This document shows, piece by piece, positions 34,868-44,166 of a stretch of DNA of 64,000 nucleotides. Both the position numbers and the translations under genes were made by a program. The stretch is from Rhizobium sp. AQ_MP (lineage in GTDB: Bacteria > Pseudomonadota > Alphaproteobacteria > Rhizobiales > Rhizobiaceae): NCBI RefSeq assembly GCF_014237835.1, contig NZ_JACJVI010000001.1, positions 124,001 through 188,000 of the forward strand, read 5' to 3'. The notes beneath the pieces were generated by a model. The model was not told where the DNA came from, searched no databases, and was given only the letters and a program-made list of their open reading frames with translations. Numbering within the stretch: the first letter of the stretch is position 1; the number at the start of each line of letters is the position of its first letter.

Positions 34868-35161
34868 ATGGAGCTGAAATGGGACGAGGAGAAGCGACAA
34901 CGCAACCTGCGTGAGCGGGGGATCGACTTTGCCGAGGCCTATGAATTCGACCTTGCTTCTTCCGTGACGCGCGTCGACGACCTGGTTGATTACGGGGAAA
35001 CCCGCTTTGTGACCTACGGTCTACTTGGTGGTCGGCTGCATGTCATGTGCTGGACCGAGCGCGGCGAACGAATGCGGATCATCTCACTGAGGAAAGCCAA
35101 TGAGCGAGAACAGAAAGCCTTCGCCCAAGCCTTTGGATCAGGATCTGCCGCTGACGGATGA
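34868..35161 (+). CDS. brnT: BrnT-family toxin
   Basis: The 97-residue protein opens MELKWDEEKRQRNLRERGIDFAEAYEF, the BrnT pattern (a RelE-like ribonuclease), and ends with RMRIISLRKANEREQKAF, the usual BrnT C-terminus, plus a short extra tail. The start at 34868 is used rather than the ATG nine bases earlier. The 3' end overlaps brnA by 62 bases. BrnT toxins cut mRNA and are held by BrnA. Confidence 0.85.
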   Translation: MELKWDEEKRQRNLRERGIDFAEAYEFDLASSVTRVDDLVDYGETRFVTYGLLGGRLHVMCWTERGERMRIISLRKANEREQKAFAQAFGSGSAADG

Positions 35162-35414
35162 TGATGGTGAGGTTCGCGAAATGACGTTGGAAGATTTCAG
35201 CGCATTTCGACCGACGCGTGACCTTGTTCCGGAGGTGGTCGAGCGCTGGGAGAGGACCCGCGGCCAGCGCGGGCCCCAGAAAGCCCCGGTCAAGGAGCGG
35301 GTCGGTCTGAGGCTGAACCGGGACGTGGTTGAGCATTTTCGCCGGACCGGTCCGGGATGGCAGGGTCGGATCAACGAGGTGCTCGAGGATTATGTGAAGG
35401 CAAGAGAGAATTGA
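35100..35414 (+). CDS. brnA: BrnA-family antitoxin
   Basis: The 104-residue protein ends in the BrnA ribbon-helix-helix (VKERVGLRLNRDVVEHFRRTGPGWQGRINEVLEDYVKA), which binds both BrnT and the brnTA promoter. The N-terminal part LPLTDDDGEVREMTLEDFSAFRPTRDLVPEVV is the toxin-contact region. A GAGGAAA site inside brnT serves the ATG at 35100, giving an unusually long overlap with brnT. Confidence 0.85.
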   Translation: MSENRKPSPKPLDQDLPLTDDDGEVREMTLEDFSAFRPTRDLVPEVVERWERTRGQRGPQKAPVKERVGLRLNRDVVEHFRRTGPGWQGRINEVLEDYVKAREN

Positions 35415-35431
35415 TTGAACATCTCGACAAC

Positions 35432-35701
35432 ATGCGGCCGGTCGATCTGCTTTGCGATGACGACCTCTTGCATGTGAAACTGACGGACGGTCGTATCGTC
35501 AGCGTTCCGGTCTGGTGGTACCCGCCCCTTCAGGAGGCGATGCCGGTGGAGCGGAACAATGTGGAATTCATGCCGTCGAGCATCCACTGGCCCGACATCG
35601 ATCTCGATGTGACGGTGGTCAGCATGCTCCTCGGAAGACAGGCGTCAGGCGCGCGACCGCTGGACGCTTCGGGCAAGATGCGGATGGGAACGAGACAGTA
35701 A
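35432..35701 (+). CDS. DUF2442 protein, copy 1
   Basis: A protein of about 89 residues with the DUF2442 pattern: MRPVDLLCDDDLLHVKLTDGRIVSVPVWWYPPLQEA, then WPDIDLDVTVVSMLLG. A TTG at 35411 that overlaps the brnA stop is an alternative start, adding seven residues and translational coupling. It is a clear paralogue of the protein at 35997 (both have an Arg-Pro-Val opening, a T/ADGR segment and WWYP). DUF2442 proteins are often partners of DUF4160 proteins in a presumed toxin-antitoxin-like pair. Confidence 0.75.
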   Translation: MRPVDLLCDDDLLHVKLTDGRIVSVPVWWYPPLQEAMPVERNNVEFMPSSIHWPDIDLDVTVVSMLLGRQASGARPLDASGKMRMGTRQ

Positions 35702-35782
35702 CGACCAAGCCAATCTGGACCCACATGGAATTGGACCTGAATCTGCAATAGTGCCAGTCTGATCGAGAGGTGAGAAAAGTCG

Positions 35783-36016
35783 ATGCCAACACTCCTTGTG
35801 TGGCATGGATACAAGTTCAGGTTCTACGCTCTCGACCGAGACGAACCGGCGCATATCCACGTGGTCAAGGATGGTAAGTCGCTCAAGGTCTGGCTGACGA
35901 ATTTGGCGGTGGCGCGGAATGTCGGATACAATGAGCGGGAAATAGAACGGATCTTGGCGGTGATCGCCGAGCATCGAAGCGAATGGGGGGCCTGGAATGA
36001 CTTCTTTGGAATTTGA
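35783..36016 (+). CDS. DUF4160 protein
   Basis: The 77-residue protein begins MPTLLVWHGYKFRFYALDRDEPAHIHVVKDG, the DUF4160 signature with PAHIHV, and ends in a helical part (REIERILAVIAEHRSEWGAWNDFF). It has a good purine-rich site before the ATG and overlaps the following DUF2442 gene by 20 bases, the usual order for this pair. A toxin role is suspected for such pairs but not proven. Confidence 0.8.
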   Translation: MPTLLVWHGYKFRFYALDRDEPAHIHVVKDGKSLKVWLTNLAVARNVGYNEREIERILAVIAEHRSEWGAWNDFFGI

Positions 36017-36272
36017 GACCGAGGAAATGCGTCCGGTAAAGGCATGGTGCACAAAGGAGGAGGTGCATGTGACGCTTGCCGATGGGCGCACGATCTCCGC
36101 GCCGCTCTGGTGGTATCCGTTTCTGTCTGGCCTCAATGAGCAGGGCTTGAACGAGATTGAGCTGATGTATGAAGGCATCTGGTGGACGAAGGTCGATGAG
36201 GGCATCTCTGTGAAGAGCATGTTCCTTGGAGCCAAGGCCCCGGGCGCGAAAGCGCCGGAAGAGGCGGCTTAA
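35997..36272 (+). CDS. DUF2442 protein, copy 2
   Basis: A 91-residue DUF2442 protein: EEMRPVKAWCTKEEVHVTLADGRTISAPLWWYPFLSG, then GIWWTKVDEGISVKSMFLG, and an Ala/Pro-rich tail. It is the direct partner of the DUF4160 gene (20-base overlap) and similar to copy 1 upstream. The last gene of the inserted island, 82 bases before pheT. Confidence 0.8.
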   Translation: MTSLEFETEEMRPVKAWCTKEEVHVTLADGRTISAPLWWYPFLSGLNEQGLNEIELMYEGIWWTKVDEGISVKSMFLGAKAPGAKAPEEAA

Positions 36273-36354
36273 CTTCACGCTGACGTATCGATGAGACCGT
36301 GACGGAATAGTGAATTGGCGCGACTGGCGCGCATGAGGAAGACGAGAAAGTTCG

Positions 36355-38778
36355 ATGAAATTCACACTCTCCTGGCTGAAGGATCACCTGGAAACCGAGG
36401 CCTCGCTCAAGGAAATCTGCGAGCGGCTGACGGCTATCGGCCTCGAGGTCGAGGACGTCGACGACAAGGCGGCCTACAAGCCCTTCGTCATCGCCAAGAT
36501 CCTGACGGCCGAGAAGCATCCGGAAGCCGATCGCCTGAAGGTCCTGACCGTCGACGCCGGCGACGGCAAGCCGGTGCAGATCGTCTGCGGCGCGCCGAAT
36601 GCCCGCGCCGGCATGATCGGCGCACTTGCGCGTCCGGGGACTTATGTGCCGGGCATCGATGTCACGCTGTCCGTCGGCAAGATCCGCGGTGTCGAAAGCC
36701 ACGGCATGATGTGCTCCGAAAAGGAGCTCAACATCTCCGATGACCACAACGGCATCATCGACCTGCCCGAGGATGCGCCGGTCGGCACTTCGTTTGCCTC
36801 TTATGCCGGTCTCGACGACCCGGTCATCGAAATCAACCTGACGCCGAACCGTCCGGACTGCACCTCGGTCTTCGGTATCGCCCGTGATCTGGCCGCTTCC
36901 GGTTTGGGCAAGCTCAAGGCCCCAAGGGCGCCCGCCTTCAAGGTTGAGGGCGAGACGCCGCATCAGGTCAAGCTTGAGCTCGAAGACCATCTCTGCCCCG
37001 GCTTCGCCTATCGCCTGGTGCGCGGCGTGAAGAACGGCCCGAGCCCGAAGTGGATGCAGCAGCGTCTGCTGTCGATCGGCCTGCGCCCCATCTCGGCGCT
37101 CGTCGACGTCACCAACTACATGACCTTCGACCAGGGCCGTCCGATGCATGTTTTCGACGCCGACAAGGTCAAGGGCGCGCTGGTGGTTCGCCGGGCGAAG
37201 GAGGGCGAGGAGATCCTCGCGCTGGACACCCGCACCTACAAGCTGAACCCGAACAATGTCGTCATCGCTGATGATAACGGCCCGGAATCCATCGGTGGCA
37301 TCATGGGCGGCGAGCATTCGGGCTGCGACGAGAACACCGTCAACGTGCTGATCGAGTCGGCGCTCTGGGACCCCATCAACATCGCCAAGACCGGCCGTGC
37401 CCATGGCATCATCACCGATGCGCGTTACCGTTTCGAGCGCGGCGTCGATCCGGAATATATGGTCCCGGGTCTGGAGCGCACGACCGAGCTGGTACTCGAG
37501 ATGTGTGGTGGCACGGCAGCGGCAGCGAAGGTCGAGGGCTACAAGGGCCACCAGAAGAAGGTCGTCGATTTCCCCTATTCGGAAGTCAAGCGCCTGACGG
37601 GTCTGACCGTCTCCAACGATGAATCGCGCCAGATCCTGACAGCCCTCGGCTTCGAAGTCCTGTCGGGCGACGAGACCTCAGCCAAGGTTTCCGTGCCCTC
37701 CTGGCGTCCTGATGTCGACGGCAAGGCCGACCTCGTCGAAGAGGTCATGCGCATGCACGGCGTCGACAAGATCAAGCCGGAACCGCTGCCGCCGACCGGT
37801 TCGGTCAATGGCAAGATCCTGACCACGCTGCAGATCCGCACGCGCTCGGCCCGCCGGGCACTTGCCTCGCGCGGCATGCTGGAAGCCGTCACCTGGTCCT
37901 TCATTTCGGCTGAGCATGCCAAGCTCTTCGGCGGCGGCAGCGACAAGCTGAAGCTGGTCAACCCGATTGCAGCCGACATGTCGGACATGCGGCCCTCGCT
38001 GCTGCCGGGCCTGCTGACGGCAGCCCAGCGCAATGCCGACCGTGGCTTTGGCGATGTGGCGATCTTCGAAGTCTCCGGCACCTATGAGGGCGACACGCCC
38101 GACACGCAGCGCCGCGTTGCCGGTGGCGTGCGCCGTGGCACGGCCTCGATCGCTGGTGCCGGCCGCATGTGGTCCAACCAGGCCAAGGGCGGCGGCAAGC
38201 CGGTCGACGTCTTTGACGCCAAGGCCGACGCACTCGCCGTGCTCGAAGCCAGCGGCATTCCGATGAGCAATGTGCAGATCGAGCAGGGTGGCCCGGAATG
38301 GTACCACCCCGGCCGGTCCGGCACGATCAAGGCCGGCCCCAAGGTTATCCTCGGCACCTTCGGTGAATTCCATCCGAAGACGCTGGAAGCGCTCGACGTC
38401 TCCGGCACGCTGTGTGGTTTCGAAATCTATCTCGATGCCCTGCCCGAGCCGAAGAAGAAGGCGACCCGCACCAAGCCGGCACTTGAGCTGTCGTCCTTCC
38501 AGATGGTGAAGCGCGACTTCGCCTTTGTCGTCGAAAAGGCGGTCGAAGCGGGCGCGATCATCAAGGCAGCGACAAGCGCCGACCGCAAGCTGATCTCGGG
38601 CGTCAACGTCTTCGATATCTTCGAGGGCGCGTCTGTTGGCGAGGGCAAGAAGTCGGTGGCGATCGAGGTTCTGATCCAGCCGACCGACAAGACGCTGACC
38701 GATGAGGATTTCGATGCGCTGACGAAGAAGATCGTCGGCAATGTCGAAAAGTCCACGGGCGGCACGCTGCGCGCCTGA
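36355..38778 (+). CDS. pheT: Phenylalanyl-tRNA synthetase beta subunit
   Basis: An 807-residue beta subunit. The N-terminal tRNA-binding EMAP-like domain ([30 protein letters not shown]), the B3/B4 editing region ([17 protein letters not shown]), the B5 domain ([16 protein letters not shown]) and the C-terminal ferredoxin-like anticodon-binding domain ([20 protein letters not shown]) are all in order. It is essential and must be made in step with PheS, although here a toxin-antitoxin-like island lies between the two. Confidence 0.97.
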   Translation: MKFTLSWLKDHLETEASLKEICERLTAIGLEVEDVDDKAAYKPFVIAKILTAEKHPEADRLKVLTVDAGDGKPVQIVCGAPNARAGMIGALARPGTYVPGIDVTLSVGKIRGVESHGMMCSEKELNISDDHNGIIDLPEDAPVGTSFASYAGLDDPVIEINLTPNRPDCTSVFGIARDLAASGLGKLKAPRAPAFKVEGETPHQVKLELEDHLCPGFAYRLVRGVKNGPSPKWMQQRLLSIGLRPISALVDVTNYMTFDQGRPMHVFDADKVKGALVVRRAKEGEEILALDTRTYKLNPNNVVIADDNGPESIGGIMGGEHSGCDENTVNVLIESALWDPINIAKTGRAHGIITDARYRFERGVDPEYMVPGLERTTELVLEMCGGTAAAAKVEGYKGHQKKVVDFPYSEVKRLTGLTVSNDESRQILTALGFEVLSGDETSAKVSVPSWRPDVDGKADLVEEVMRMHGVDKIKPEPLPPTGSVNGKILTTLQIRTRSARRALASRGMLEAVTWSFISAEHAKLFGGGSDKLKLVNPIAADMSDMRPSLLPGLLTAAQRNADRGFGDVAIFEVSGTYEGDTPDTQRRVAGGVRRGTASIAGAGRMWSNQAKGGGKPVDVFDAKADALAVLEASGIPMSNVQIEQGGPEWYHPGRSGTIKAGPKVILGTFGEFHPKTLEALDVSGTLCGFEIYLDALPEPKKKATRTKPALELSSFQMVKRDFAFVVEKAVEAGAIIKAATSADRKLISGVNVFDIFEGASVGEGKKSVAIEVLIQPTDKTLTDEDFDALTKKIVGNVEKSTGGTLRA

Positions 38779-38816
38779 TCTGTGTTTGACGGGCAAGCTT
38801 GCCTGTTTCGTTCACG

Positions 38817-38855
38817 AAAAAGCCCTTTCCCTGCATGCTAGGGAAAGGGCTTTTT
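38817..38855. terminator. Strong bidirectional terminator after pheT
   Basis: A perfect 16-bp stem, AAAAAGCCCTTTCCCT and AGGGAAAGGGCTTTTT, with a 7-base loop lies between pheT and a minus-strand small gene. Both sides have A/T tails, so it can act in both directions. Confidence 0.92.
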
Positions 38856-38909
38856 GATTTGAACCTGTTGGTTATTCACCGCCAGGACATAAGGCTTCGT
38901 CATCACGCC

Positions 38910-39059
38910 TCAGAGGCTGACGCGACGGCCTTCCTTGTCGGCGGACTTGCGGTCGCTGCCGTGCTTTGCAAGGATTGCCTTGGCATCTTCGACCGAGATG
39001 CGGTGCTTCTTTGCAAAGGGGATGGGCTCATAGCCCTTGGCTGTATTGTCGTCTGCCAT
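38910..39059 (-). CDS. Small conserved-type protein (DUF3606-like)
   Basis: A 49-residue frame starting MADDNTAKGYEPIPFAKKHRISVEDAKAILAKHGSDR and ending in EGRRVSL. It has the pattern of short alphaproteobacterial proteins (a helix, HxIS.E.A..IL..HG.DR, then a basic end), vaguely DUF3606-like. The match is from memory and weak. It ends beside the pheT terminator and is upstream of nothing on its own strand apart from rsgA, which is 150 bases away. Confidence 0.6.
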   Translation of the reverse strand: MADDNTAKGYEPIPFAKKHRISVEDAKAILAKHGSDRKSADKEGRRVSL

Positions 39060-39212
39060 GCTGGTCTCCAATTCTGGAAATGCGCCGGCGGGATGCCGGA
39101 GCCTGGTATGTCGCGGGTATACGGGGAAGGAAAGCTCGCAGATGGCGAGCGGATACGACGCGTGCGAAGGGCGTCGCCTATGATGCCTATGTAGGGATCG
39201 GGAGACGAAAGC

Positions 39213-40235
39213 TCAATACTTCTTCTTGCGCAGCGTCTTGTTGCCCTTCGGCCCGGAATAGACCGGTGTGCGCTCCCGGTTCTCCGCCTGGAGCTGACGC
39301 CAGCGGTCGAGACGGGCAGGATCGAGGCTGCCGTCCTTGATCGCCGCCTGCACGGCGCAGCCCTTTTCATGCGAGTGGCTGCAGTCGCGAAACTTGCAAT
39401 GCGGCACAAGCTCGGTGATTTCGGCAAACAGCCTGTCGATGCCGTCGGTGATGTCGCTGACATAGAGCGTGCGGATGCCGGGCGTGTCGATAACCCAGCC
39501 GCCGTTTGCGATCGAATGCAGCGAACGGGCCGTGGTCGTGTGCCGCCCCTTGGCATCATGCTCGCGGATCGCGCCGGTCTTCTGCGCCGTCTCCGCGCCG
39601 TGGCCGGCGAGTGTATTGACGAGCGTCGATTTGCCGACGCCGGAGGAGCCCACCAGCGCAACGGTCTGGCCGGGGCCGCACCAGGGCATCAGGGGGGTGA
39701 TGGCTTCAGGCGAGCGCGCATTGACGATGACGACGGGCAGATCGCGCTGCAGGCCCTTGGCCTCATCGGCAAAGGGAGATGCGTCGTCGACGGTGTCGGC
39801 CTTGGTGAGAACGATGACAGGCCGCGTTCCCGCCTCGTTGGCCATCACCAGATAGCGTTCCAGCCGCGCGGCATTGAAATCGGCGTTGCAGGAGGTGACG
39901 ATAAACAGCGTGTCGATATTGGTGGCGGCGAGCTGCTGGCCGAAGGCGCCTTCCGTGCGTCGCTGTAGGACGGTCTGGCGATCCAGGCGCCGCACCAGGA
40001 GGCCTGTGTAGCGCTCGGCGAGCACCCAGTCGCCCACGGCAAAATCGGCGGTATTGCTGTTGGGCGGAAGTTCGATCTCCACAGGCCCGGTGCTGTCGAT
40101 CGCTTCCAGACGGTCGCGGTGTACCGAGGAGATCCGACGCACCAGCAGATCGGCTTCATCAGCGCTTACCTGCTCGGCGAAAAAGGCGCCGAAGCCAAGC
40201 CGGGCGAGGGCGGCGTTATCGTTAAGGCCGGTCAA
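39213..40235 (-). CDS. rsgA: Ribosome small-subunit-dependent GTPase A (TTG start)
   Basis: A 340-residue circularly permuted GTPase with an N-terminal OB domain (FAVGDWVLAERY), G4 VLTKAD, G1 SSGVGKST, G3 DTPGIR and the C-terminal zinc motif CKFRDCSHSHEKGC. It matures the 30S subunit. No ATG precedes the OB domain before an upstream stop codon, so the start is TTG at 40235 or another rare codon nearby. It is not part of an operon here. Confidence 0.93.
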   Translation of the reverse strand: MTGLNDNAALARLGFGAFFAEQVSADEADLLVRRISSVHRDRLEAIDSTGPVEIELPPNSNTADFAVGDWVLAERYTGLLVRRLDRQTVLQRRTEGAFGQQLAATNIDTLFIVTSCNADFNAARLERYLVMANEAGTRPVIVLTKADTVDDASPFADEAKGLQRDLPVVIVNARSPEAITPLMPWCGPGQTVALVGSSGVGKSTLVNTLAGHGAETAQKTGAIREHDAKGRHTTTARSLHSIANGGWVIDTPGIRTLYVSDITDGIDRLFAEITELVPHCKFRDCSHSHEKGCAVQAAIKDGSLDPARLDRWRQLQAENRERTPVYSGPKGNKTLRKKKY

Positions 40236-40374
40236 GGGCGGATCACCGGGGTGAGACGTAAAGCCATGGGCACTTTCGGCGTTGAGATCGGAGATTGACG
40301 CTTCTCATAGCGCAGAAAGTCGTCGCTGACGCGGGAAATCGTCCGCGCCATCCGTCGCAGGTGCGGTTATGCGA

Positions 40375-41289
40375 TCAGACCTTGAGTTCCACCGGCTCGA
40401 CGGTGGCTGCCGGCTGCCGGCGCGGCAGCCGCGCAAACATGACCGCATTCCCAGCGAGCGTCAGCGCAAGACCCGTCATGGCGAGCGGCGTGAAGTGATA
40501 GTCCTCGTAAAGGCTCGACAGCGTCAGCGCGACGACCGGGAAGAGCACTGTGGCATAGGCAGCCTTTTGCGAGCCTATGCGCGAGACCAGCATCAGATAG
40601 GTGGTAAAGCCGACGACCGAGCCGATAACCGCGAGATAGACAAGGGCGGCGAGATAGGTCTGGTTCGGCGGCAGCACGATGGGCGTGCCGGTGATGCCAA
40701 TCAGGGCGAGCAATGCGATTGCTCCGTAACTCATGCCCCAGGCATTGGCGGTCACGGGCGCAATGCCCTCCGCGCTGTTGCGACGGGACGCCATGTTGCC
40801 GAAGGAAAAGAACAGCGTTCCGAGGGCAGAGAGGCCGATGCCCTTCCAGCTGTCCGGATTGACGGCGACGAAGATCTCAGGCCCGAAGAGCAGCGCAAGC
40901 CCGGTGGCGCCGAGACCCGCGGCGACCAGCGTGCGCGGCTTGATCTGATCACCGAAGAAGATCCGGGCATTGACGGCGTTGTAGACTGTGGCGAGCGAGA
41001 AGACGACGGAAATGAGCCCCGAGGGCACATAGCTTGCCGCGTGATAGAAGCAGAGAAAGTTGCAGCAGAACAGCGACAGCGCCTGGACAAGGATGAAGGG
41101 CTGCTGCTTCAGCGTCGGCACCTTCAGGCGACCTGTCAGGGCGAGCACGCAGACAAGCACGAGGGCGGCAAGCGCGAAGCGGTAGAAGACCGAGACCAGC
41201 ACGGGCACCGGCCCGATCTGCAGCGCAATGGCGATCCAGGTCGTGCCCCAGATCAGCACCGTCGATGAGAAGAGAAGAAGATTGGTCAT
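40375..41289 (-). CDS. EamA-family (DMT) exporter
   Basis: A 304-residue membrane protein with about ten hydrophobic segments forming two EamA repeats: N-terminal FSSTVLIWGTTWIAIALQIGPVPV and the second opening FFSFGNMASRRNS ... NAWGMSYGAIALL. DMT exporters carry amino acids or drugs. The ATG at 41289 (MTNLLLF) is used; a longer frame is ignored. It is divergent from an AraC-family regulator gene, its likely controller. Confidence 0.85.
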   Translation of the reverse strand: MTNLLLFSSTVLIWGTTWIAIALQIGPVPVLVSVFYRFALAALVLVCVLALTGRLKVPTLKQQPFILVQALSLFCCNFLCFYHAASYVPSGLISVVFSLATVYNAVNARIFFGDQIKPRTLVAAGLGATGLALLFGPEIFVAVNPDSWKGIGLSALGTLFFSFGNMASRRNSAEGIAPVTANAWGMSYGAIALLALIGITGTPIVLPPNQTYLAALVYLAVIGSVVGFTTYLMLVSRIGSQKAAYATVLFPVVALTLSSLYEDYHFTPLAMTGLALTLAGNAVMFARLPRRQPAATVEPVELKV

Positions 41290-41450
41290 GGATTGCGCCT
41301 CGCTTTCGGGAGGCAGGTAACGCCGCACGTCTCGTCAGTTCTTGCATGATCTTGCGGTGAACTTCGGCCTGTCGGCCAAAGGCACCCGATTGGTGGTGGC
41401 ACAGCACGACAACCGCGCTAAAATGTGAGGCGATCTCTTGAAGGCCATCC

Positions 41451-42314
41451 ATGCTGCACACCGCCACCGTTTTCGGCTCCCTGTCCGCCTCGTCCCGTGC
41501 CGAGCGTGGGGAAACGCTTGACCTCGGCGAGGGCCGGGCAAGTGCGATCTGGCGCAACAGCCATGACCGCATGCGCTATGAGCGGACCGACGGCCACACC
41601 TTCAGCTGCTATCTGCGCGGCGGCGACGGCACGCGAAGGATCGATGCCGGTAGCATCGCCGGCTGGCCGGGTGCGCTCTGCATCATGCCGCAGGGGGCCT
41701 CGTCCGAGTGGGAGATCACCGACAACTTCGAATTCGTGCATCTCTACGTCGCCGACGACGAGCTGCGCCGGCTCTTTTCCGAGACCTTCGACCGCGATGC
41801 GCGGCTGATGCTTCTGCCCGAAGCGACCTTTGCCGAAGCGCCAAGACTGGCGGAGGCGCTGGTGCATCTGGCCACGGCCACGCAGGGCGGCGACCGGCTG
41901 CTTGCCGAACAGGCGATCGTCACGGCGGTGGAGCAGCTGTTTGCCGATCCCCGATATGGCGGTGAGCGGCGCCCTGTGCTGCGTGGCGGTCTGGCACCTG
42001 TCCTGCGGCGACGCCTCGTCGAGCATATCGAGGCGAGCCTCGATCAGACGATCACGCTGAAGGATCTGGCGAAGCTCGCCGATTTGAGCGAATTCCATCT
42101 GCAGCGGATGTTTCGCTTGAGCTGCGGCGTCTCCCCGCATGACTTCATCCTCAACCGCCGCATCGACCGCGCCCGGCATATGCTGAAAGGCAGCGAGCCG
42201 ATCGCCCAGATCGCCTCAGCCTGCGGTTTCAGCAGCCAGAGCCATCTGACTCGCATGTTCAAGGCTGTCACAGGCACGACGCCGTCCACCTATCGCCGCG
42301 CGGTCAGCGGCTGA
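41451..42314 (+). CDS. AraC-family transcriptional regulator
   Basis: A 287-residue regulator with an N-terminal cupin-like domain (about 20-150) and a C-terminal AraC helix-turn-helix pair (about 185-285: TLKDLAKLADLSEFHLQRMFRLSCGVSPHDFILNRRIDRARHML and IAQIASACGFSSQSHLTRMFKAVTGTTPSTYRR). It is divergent from the EamA exporter gene with a 161-base gap, so regulation of that exporter is likely. Confidence 0.85.
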   Translation: MLHTATVFGSLSASSRAERGETLDLGEGRASAIWRNSHDRMRYERTDGHTFSCYLRGGDGTRRIDAGSIAGWPGALCIMPQGASSEWEITDNFEFVHLYVADDELRRLFSETFDRDARLMLLPEATFAEAPRLAEALVHLATATQGGDRLLAEQAIVTAVEQLFADPRYGGERRPVLRGGLAPVLRRRLVEHIEASLDQTITLKDLAKLADLSEFHLQRMFRLSCGVSPHDFILNRRIDRARHMLKGSEPIAQIASACGFSSQSHLTRMFKAVTGTTPSTYRRAVSG

Positions 42315-42340
42315 ACGAGGCGCGCTGTGGTCGCCTCGAC

Positions 42341-43111
42341 CTAGCGGGCAGTCCGGGTAAACTGGATAAGCGGCCGGCCATGATGTGCCGATGGCTCGAC
42401 ATGGGCGTCGATCGAGAAAACCTCGCGCAGCAGATGCTCGGTGAGCACCTCCTCCGGCGTGCCGCAGGCGACGACGCGGCCTTCCTTCAGCACCATCAGC
42501 CGGTCACAGAACATCGCCGCGTGATTGAGATCGTGCAGGGCGATCACGCTGGTGACCGGCAGATCAGAGATCAGCGACAGAAGCGCGATCTGATGTTGCA
42601 CGTCGAGATGATTGGTCGGCTCGTCGAGAATGATTTCCTTCGGGGCTTGCGCCAAGGCCCGGGCGATGTGCGCCCGCTGTCGTTCGCCCCCGGACAGGCT
42701 CTGCCAGGTATGGTCGCGTTTTGTCACCATCCCCGCACGCTCCAGCGCCTGCTCCACAGCTGTCTGGTCTTCTACAGTCCAGGCAGAAAACATCGAACGA
42801 TGCGGGAAGCGGCCGAGCTTGACGACATCGATGACCTTCAGATTGGCATTGGTCGTCGCATGCTGTTCGACGAAGGCCACGCGCTGGGCGATCGTCTTGC
42901 GCGCGATCGACTGGAGATCGCGCCCCTCGAGGCTGATGCTGCCCGAATGGGGGCGCTTCAGGCCCGCGAGCAGCCGCAGCAGCGAGGTCTTGCCGGAGCC
43001 GTTGGGGCCGAGCAGGCCAAGCATCTCGCCGGGACGTGCGGCAAAGCTCACCTGGTCGAGAATGGTCTTCGACCCGATCTTCCAGGTGATGGTGTCGGCC
43101 GTGATGCTCAT
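42341..43111 (-). CDS. ABC transporter ATPase, FecE/BtuD type
   Basis: The 256-residue ATPase has Walker A GPNGSGKTSL, signature LSGGERQRAHIARALAQ, Walker B IILDEPTNHLD and the switch His in ALHDLNHA. It is of the FecE/FhuC type that powers import of ferric siderophores, haem or cobalamin. It overlaps the permease gene by 4 bases and is the last gene of the importer unit; it is convergent with an AraC gene. Confidence 0.9.
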   Translation of the reverse strand: MSITADTITWKIGSKTILDQVSFAARPGEMLGLLGPNGSGKTSLLRLLAGLKRPHSGSISLEGRDLQSIARKTIAQRVAFVEQHATTNANLKVIDVVKLGRFPHRSMFSAWTVEDQTAVEQALERAGMVTKRDHTWQSLSGGERQRAHIARALAQAPKEIILDEPTNHLDVQHQIALLSLISDLPVTSVIALHDLNHAAMFCDRLMVLKEGRVVACGTPEEVLTEHLLREVFSIDAHVEPSAHHGRPLIQFTRTAR

Positions 43112-44166
43112 GTCGGTCGCTGGAAACGATAGAGGATGATGGAGAAAACGGGGACGCCGACCAGCGCGGTCACGACGCCGATCGGCAGCACCTGCTGTGG
43201 CACCAGGATCCGCGAGGCGATATCGGCGAGCACCATGAAGATGGCGCCACCGATGGCGCAGGCTGGAAGCAGGCGGATATGCAGCGGCCCGACGAGAAAA
43301 CGCGCGGCATGCGGGATAACAAGCCCGACAAAGCCGATCGAGCCGACCATGCTGACGATCGTTGCCGTCAGCATGGCGGTCAGACAGAAAAGCGCGAGCC
43401 GCGCGCGACCGACATTGACGCCAAGTGCTGCTGCGGCCTCGTCGCCAAAGGCGAAAGCATCGAGGATGCGGGAATAGGCGAGGCAGGCGATCAGGCCGAA
43501 GCCGACGACGACGGAAACGAGCATGAACTCCGGCCAGCGCACGCCGCCGAAACTGCCAAGCAGCCAGAACATCACGTCGCGCGCCTGCTGCGCATTGCCC
43601 GCGGTCGTCACGATGTAGGAGGTGGAAGCGTTGAAGAGCTGGGAAGCGGCAACGCCAGCCAGGATCGTGCGGTCGGCCCCACCGCGCGTGCCGTTGGACA
43701 AGAGGGCGACGAAGAGAAAGGCGGCGAAGGCACCGGCAAAAGCGCCTGCGGAGAGAGAGACCGTGCCTGCCCCGACGCCGAGGATGACAATGCAGACAGC
43801 GCCGGTCGACGCGCCTGCAGAAATGCCGAGCACATAGGGTTCGGCCAGTGGATTTCGTAACAGCGACTGCATGATTGCGCCGGACATGGCAAGGCCTGCC
43901 CCGCAGAACGCCGCAACAAGAGCCCGGCTGAGACGATAGTCCCAGATGACGGACTCATGGATGCGGTTAAGCTCGACTGCAGTCCAGCCGAGCTTGTTGG
44001 TGATTGCCGTATATGTGGTGGCAAGCGGGATCGGCATGTCACCGATCCCGACGCTGATGCCGACAACCAGGGCAATGGCTGCAAGGCTGGCGAGCAGCAG
44101 GCCCAGCGTTACCAGGGAACGCCTTCTTGCGTTGCCAGACTGGCTTGTCTCGAGCAGCATGCTCAC
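43108..44166 (-). CDS. ABC transporter permease, FecCD/BtuC type
   Basis: A membrane protein of about 350 residues in the FecCD family: RLSRALVAAFCGAGLAMSGAIMQSLLRNPLAEPYVLGISAGAS is the family signature, with GLVIPHAARFLVGP near the C-terminus. The frame starts at GTG (44166), overlapping the binding-protein stop by 4 bases, or at ATG 44160 with a GGTGAG site. It imports a siderophore, haem or cobalamin substrate. Confidence 0.9.
   Translation of the reverse strand: MSMLLETSQSGNARRRSLVTLGLLLASLAAIALVVGISVGIGDMPIPLATTYTAITNKLGWTAVELNRIHESVIWDYRLSRALVAAFCGAGLAMSGAIMQSLLRNPLAEPYVLGISAGASTGAVCIVILGVGAGTVSLSAGAFAGAFAAFLFVALLSNGTRGGADRTILAGVAASQLFNASTSYIVTTAGNAQQARDVMFWLLGSFGGVRWPEFMLVSVVVGFGLIACLAYSRILDAFAFGDEAAAALGVNVGRARLALFCLTAMLTATIVSMVGSIGFVGLVIPHAARFLVGPLHIRLLPACAIGGAIFMVLADIASRILVPQQVLPIGVVTALVGVPVFSIILYRFQRPT

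Noticed and set aside
36133..37551. 472-codon frame opposite pheT
   Set aside because: Antisense shadow with no recognisable domain.
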